NCBI GenBank assembly: GCA_022704885.1 | Contig: JAKJFO010000197.1 | Location: 1 to 7,266 of the forward strand | DNA from: Candidatus Rifleibacteriota bacterium | Lineage (GTDB): Bacteria; Riflebacteria; Ozemobacteria; Ozemobacterales; Ozemobacteraceae | Reading direction: 5' to 3' | Length of the DNA stretch: 7,266 bases | Shown here: positions 5,529 to 7,266 of the stretch, one piece after another | Layout of the letters: each line of letters opens with the position of its first letter | Position numbering within the stretch: position 1 is the stretch's first letter | Position numbers and translations under genes: made by a program | The notes under the pieces: model-generated | The model's database searches: none | What the model was told of the DNA's origin: nothing | The model's input: only the letters and a program-made list of their open reading frames with translations

Positions 5529-6570
5529 GGTCTATAACTGCAAAAAGTGCGCGGCTCCGATTGCTTTCGATATTAAAGAGCAGAAATGGAAATGCGAATA
5601 CTGTTCGAGCGAATTCGCCAAGGAAGAAATCGAAGAGAAAGAAGCCAGCGAAAGCGGCATGGAGGTTGACGAAGATCTCAGCATAAAGATGCCCGAGCTC
5701 GATGAATACCGCTGCAATGCCTGTGGCGCTAAAATCCTTACTGAAGGTAACGCAGCGGCGACTTTCTGTATATACTGTCGAAATCCTTCAGTCATTAAAT
5801 CGCGATTTTCAGGTGAATTTCACCCGCGTTATGTAATTCCATTCAAAGTTACCCAGAAAGATGCTAAAGATATCTATTTTAAATGGATCAAAAAGCGCTT
5901 TTTTGCGCCAAATGAATTCAAGACAGCCAGAGAAGTAGATAACATTCGAGGTCTCTACGCTCCTTACTGGCTTTTCGACTGTCGTGCGTCAGGTTTTATT
6001 CAGGGCGAAGGCCGCAACTCAAAGAGTTGGCGCAGTGGCGACTATCGTGTCACTGAAACCCAGCATTACTTCATAAGAAGAGTTGGCTCTTCGGCTTACG
6101 AAAAGATTCCGGTCGATGGCTCAAAAAGTCTGCCTGACGAACTCATGGTAGGCATCGAACCTTTTGATTATCTTGGCCTCAAAGATTTTGCACTTGAATA
6201 CATGTCGGGTTTTCTGGCCGAAAAATACGACGTCGATGAAAACAGGGCCTCAAGAGTCATGCAACCGCGCGCCCAGCAGTTTCTGCGCACGACGCTTGAA
6301 GGATCTGGTCAGCGCTACCAGTCGGTCACCATCAGTTCCAGCAATATCAACATTAACAGCATCAAGGCGGCCTACGCCATGCTGCCAATTTACGTTTTGA
6401 CCAACCTCTATAAAGGTAAAAAGCATACCTTCATCATTAACGGTCAGACCGGCAAGACTTATGGCGAGACGCCATTCGACTGGCAGAAATTCATTGTGTT
6501 TACGCTGGGTCTGTTTTTGACAACCTTTCTGGTAACTGCGACAGGAGGGGCAATCCTTGGAATATATTAA
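5518..6570 (+). CDS. Two-zinc-ribbon membrane-anchored protein, YdjG-like
   Basis: The 350-residue protein belongs to the group annotated as TFIIB-type zinc ribbon-containing proteins, unrelated in function to TFIIB. Seen: a first zinc ribbon with Cys8, Cys11, Cys26 and Cys29 (CKKC and CEYC), a Glu/Lys-rich linker (33-60), a second with Cys66, Cys69, Cys84 and Cys87 (CNAC and CIYC), then a conserved middle including FHPRYVIPF, an aromatic YAPYWLFDC and a WRSGDYRVTET stretch, and a C-terminal hydrophobic anchor (about 325-350). Known: in Bacillus subtilis YdjG is encoded with TPM protein YdjH, SPFH protein YdjI and PspA, and the group acts at the membrane in envelope stress. The following gene here is a TPM protein, which supports that parallel. 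It overlaps the barrel gene by 11 bases and the TPM gene by 14, so all three are probably translated together. The biochemical role of the family is not known. Confidence 0.85.
   Translation: MSVKVYNCKKCAAPIAFDIKEQKWKCEYCSSEFAKEEIEEKEASESGMEVDEDLSIKMPELDEYRCNACGAKILTEGNAAATFCIYCRNPSVIKSRFSGEFHPRYVIPFKVTQKDAKDIYFKWIKKRFFAPNEFKTAREVDNIRGLYAPYWLFDCRASGFIQGEGRNSKSWRSGDYRVTETQHYFIRRVGSSAYEKIPVDGSKSLPDELMVGIEPFDYLGLKDFALEYMSGFLAEKYDVDENRASRVMQPRAQQFLRTTLEGSGQRYQSVTISSSNININSIKAAYAMLPIYVLTNLYKGKKHTFIINGQTGKTYGETPFDWQKFIVFTLGLFLTTFLVTATGGAILGIY
6543..6550 (+). promoter_or_regulatory. Strong ribosome binding site pairing with a TTG start
   Basis: AGGAGGGG sits six bases before TTG (6557-6559). No ATG or GTG is available in that frame before the signal peptide, so this site defines the start of the TPM gene as a TTG within the end of the zinc ribbon gene. 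Confidence 0.75.
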
Positions 6571-7266
6571 TAAACCATCTGCAAGACTGATATCATCGCT
6601 GTTTGTGGTTGTGCTGTTTTTTGTGGCATCAGGCGCATGGGCGCAGGAACTCGTAAAACAGCGGGTTTTTGACGAAGCCGAACTGCTCAGCGACTCCGAA
6701 AAAGATTCGCTTCAGGCTGAGCTTGATAAGGTTTCGCGTGAATTCGATGCCGACTTTATTGTGGCTACAAAAAAGAAACTCGATGGTGTGTCGATTCAAT
6801 ATTTTGCCAACCAGTTCTTTGAGCAGCACGGCAACAAACACGGATCAGGTGCGATTATCGCTATTTCAATGGCTGAGCGTGATATTAATTTTACAGCCTT
6901 TGGCAAGATATATGACCAGCAGAAACGCCGTCTTGACACAATCAGAGCCAGTGTCGGCAAGTTCATGACAGCTCAGCGTTATCATGCCGGATTTATGCAC
7001 TTTGCCGAGCAGGTGCGCCCGCCCGGCTTTTTTGGCAAGATCGCCATTATCGCCGGTTACTGGCAGCCCTGGATTTTTGCACTGGTTTTTACTGCGATTG
7101 TGGTTGGCTTTCTCGCTTACAATCACAAGGGCACAATTACCGTGGGCAGTTCGACTTATGCTGTTCCGGGTGCATTTGAGCTGATCTCAAGCGAAGACAG
7201 GTATCTGCGAACTACTACGACCCGCACGAAAGTCACTTCAAGCAAATCAGGTGGCGGAAGCGGCGG
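6557..7266 (+). CDS. TPM-domain membrane protein, YdjH/YgcG-like (3' end cut)
   Basis: The frame runs open from TTG at 6557 to the right edge, giving 236 residues. Seen in order: a signal peptide (basic start, hydrophobic core at 11-25, AWA before Gln30), a TPM domain (PF04536) from about 36 to 150 with FDEAELLSDSEKDSL, an ADFIVATKK strand, IQYFANQFFEQHG, and GSGAIIAISMAERDINF, then a membrane segment (about 171-189), a VGSSTYAVPGAF stretch, an LRTTTTRT motif and a Gly/Ser-rich tail starting at the edge. This order is typical of TPM proteins whose ends read SGGGSGG. The domain should lie outside the cytosol and the tail inside. Some TPM proteins have phosphatase activity reported in plant chloroplasts (photosystem II repair); activity here is not shown. 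Co-translation with the zinc ribbon gene implies a shared membrane complex. Beyond the edge, an SPFH or PspA-like gene would be expected if the Bacillus parallel holds. Confidence 0.85.
   Translation, partial: MEYINKPSARLISSLFVVVLFFVASGAWAQELVKQRVFDEAELLSDSEKDSLQAELDKVSREFDADFIVATKKKLDGVSIQYFANQFFEQHGNKHGSGAIIAISMAERDINFTAFGKIYDQQKRRLDTIRASVGKFMTAQRYHAGFMHFAEQVRPPGFFGKIAIIAGYWQPWIFALVFTAIVVGFLAYNHKGTITVGSSTYAVPGAFELISSEDRYLRTTTTRTKVTSSKSGGGSG

Overview
The window carries six protein-coding genes, all on the + strand. The last is cut by the right edge and the left edge falls just before the first start codon. There is no rRNA, tRNA, CRISPR array, transposase or integrase, so this reads as bacterial chromosome and not as a mobile island. 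Dense + strand coding, AGGAG-type ribosome sites, a factor-independent terminator and a class 1B-type pyrK point to a bacterium. The mixture (PyrK, a ketosynthase-like/acyltransferase fusion, a YdjG/YdjH-like pair better known from Firmicutes, and an orphan polytopic membrane protein) suggests a poorly sampled lineage. I cannot place it further from sequence alone.

Layout. (1) 25-813 is pyrK, the electron-transfer subunit of dihydroorotate dehydrogenase. (2) 814-1033 is a gap of about 220 bases with AT-rich stretches, a weak promoter candidate and, on the minus strand, a 47-codon reading frame with a perfect Walker A motif that may be a gene remnant or chance. (3) 1034-2959 encodes a 641-residue fusion: the N-terminal half of a ketosynthase or chain-length-factor fold without its catalytic Cys, followed by a PlsC-type (LPLAT/AGPAT) acyltransferase. 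This is the most unusual gene here. (4) 2960-3133 is a regulatory-looking gap with a 20-bp near-perfect dyad, a 13-bp palindrome and a possible promoter. (5) 3134-4471 encodes an unrecognised membrane protein with a Pro/Gln/Glu-rich cytosolic-type head and about 11-12 membrane segments, closed by a strong terminator at 4492-4524. (6) 4525-4658 holds an extended -10 promoter candidate whose -35 region coincides with a consensus DnaA box. (7) 4659-7266 is a tightly packed three-gene operon: a xylose-isomerase-like TIM barrel protein, a protein with two zinc ribbons and a C-terminal membrane anchor, and a secreted or membrane-anchored TPM-domain protein (partial). Adjacent genes overlap by 11 and 14 bases.

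How they may work together. The zinc-ribbon and TPM genes form a pair resembling Bacillus YdjG-YdjH, which acts at the membrane with an SPFH protein and PspA. The next gene past the right edge may therefore be an SPFH/flotillin-like or PspA-like protein. The TIM barrel gene is translationally linked to that pair, but its substrate is unknown. The fusion and the polytopic protein appear to be separate transcription units, and nothing in the sequence ties them to pyrK.
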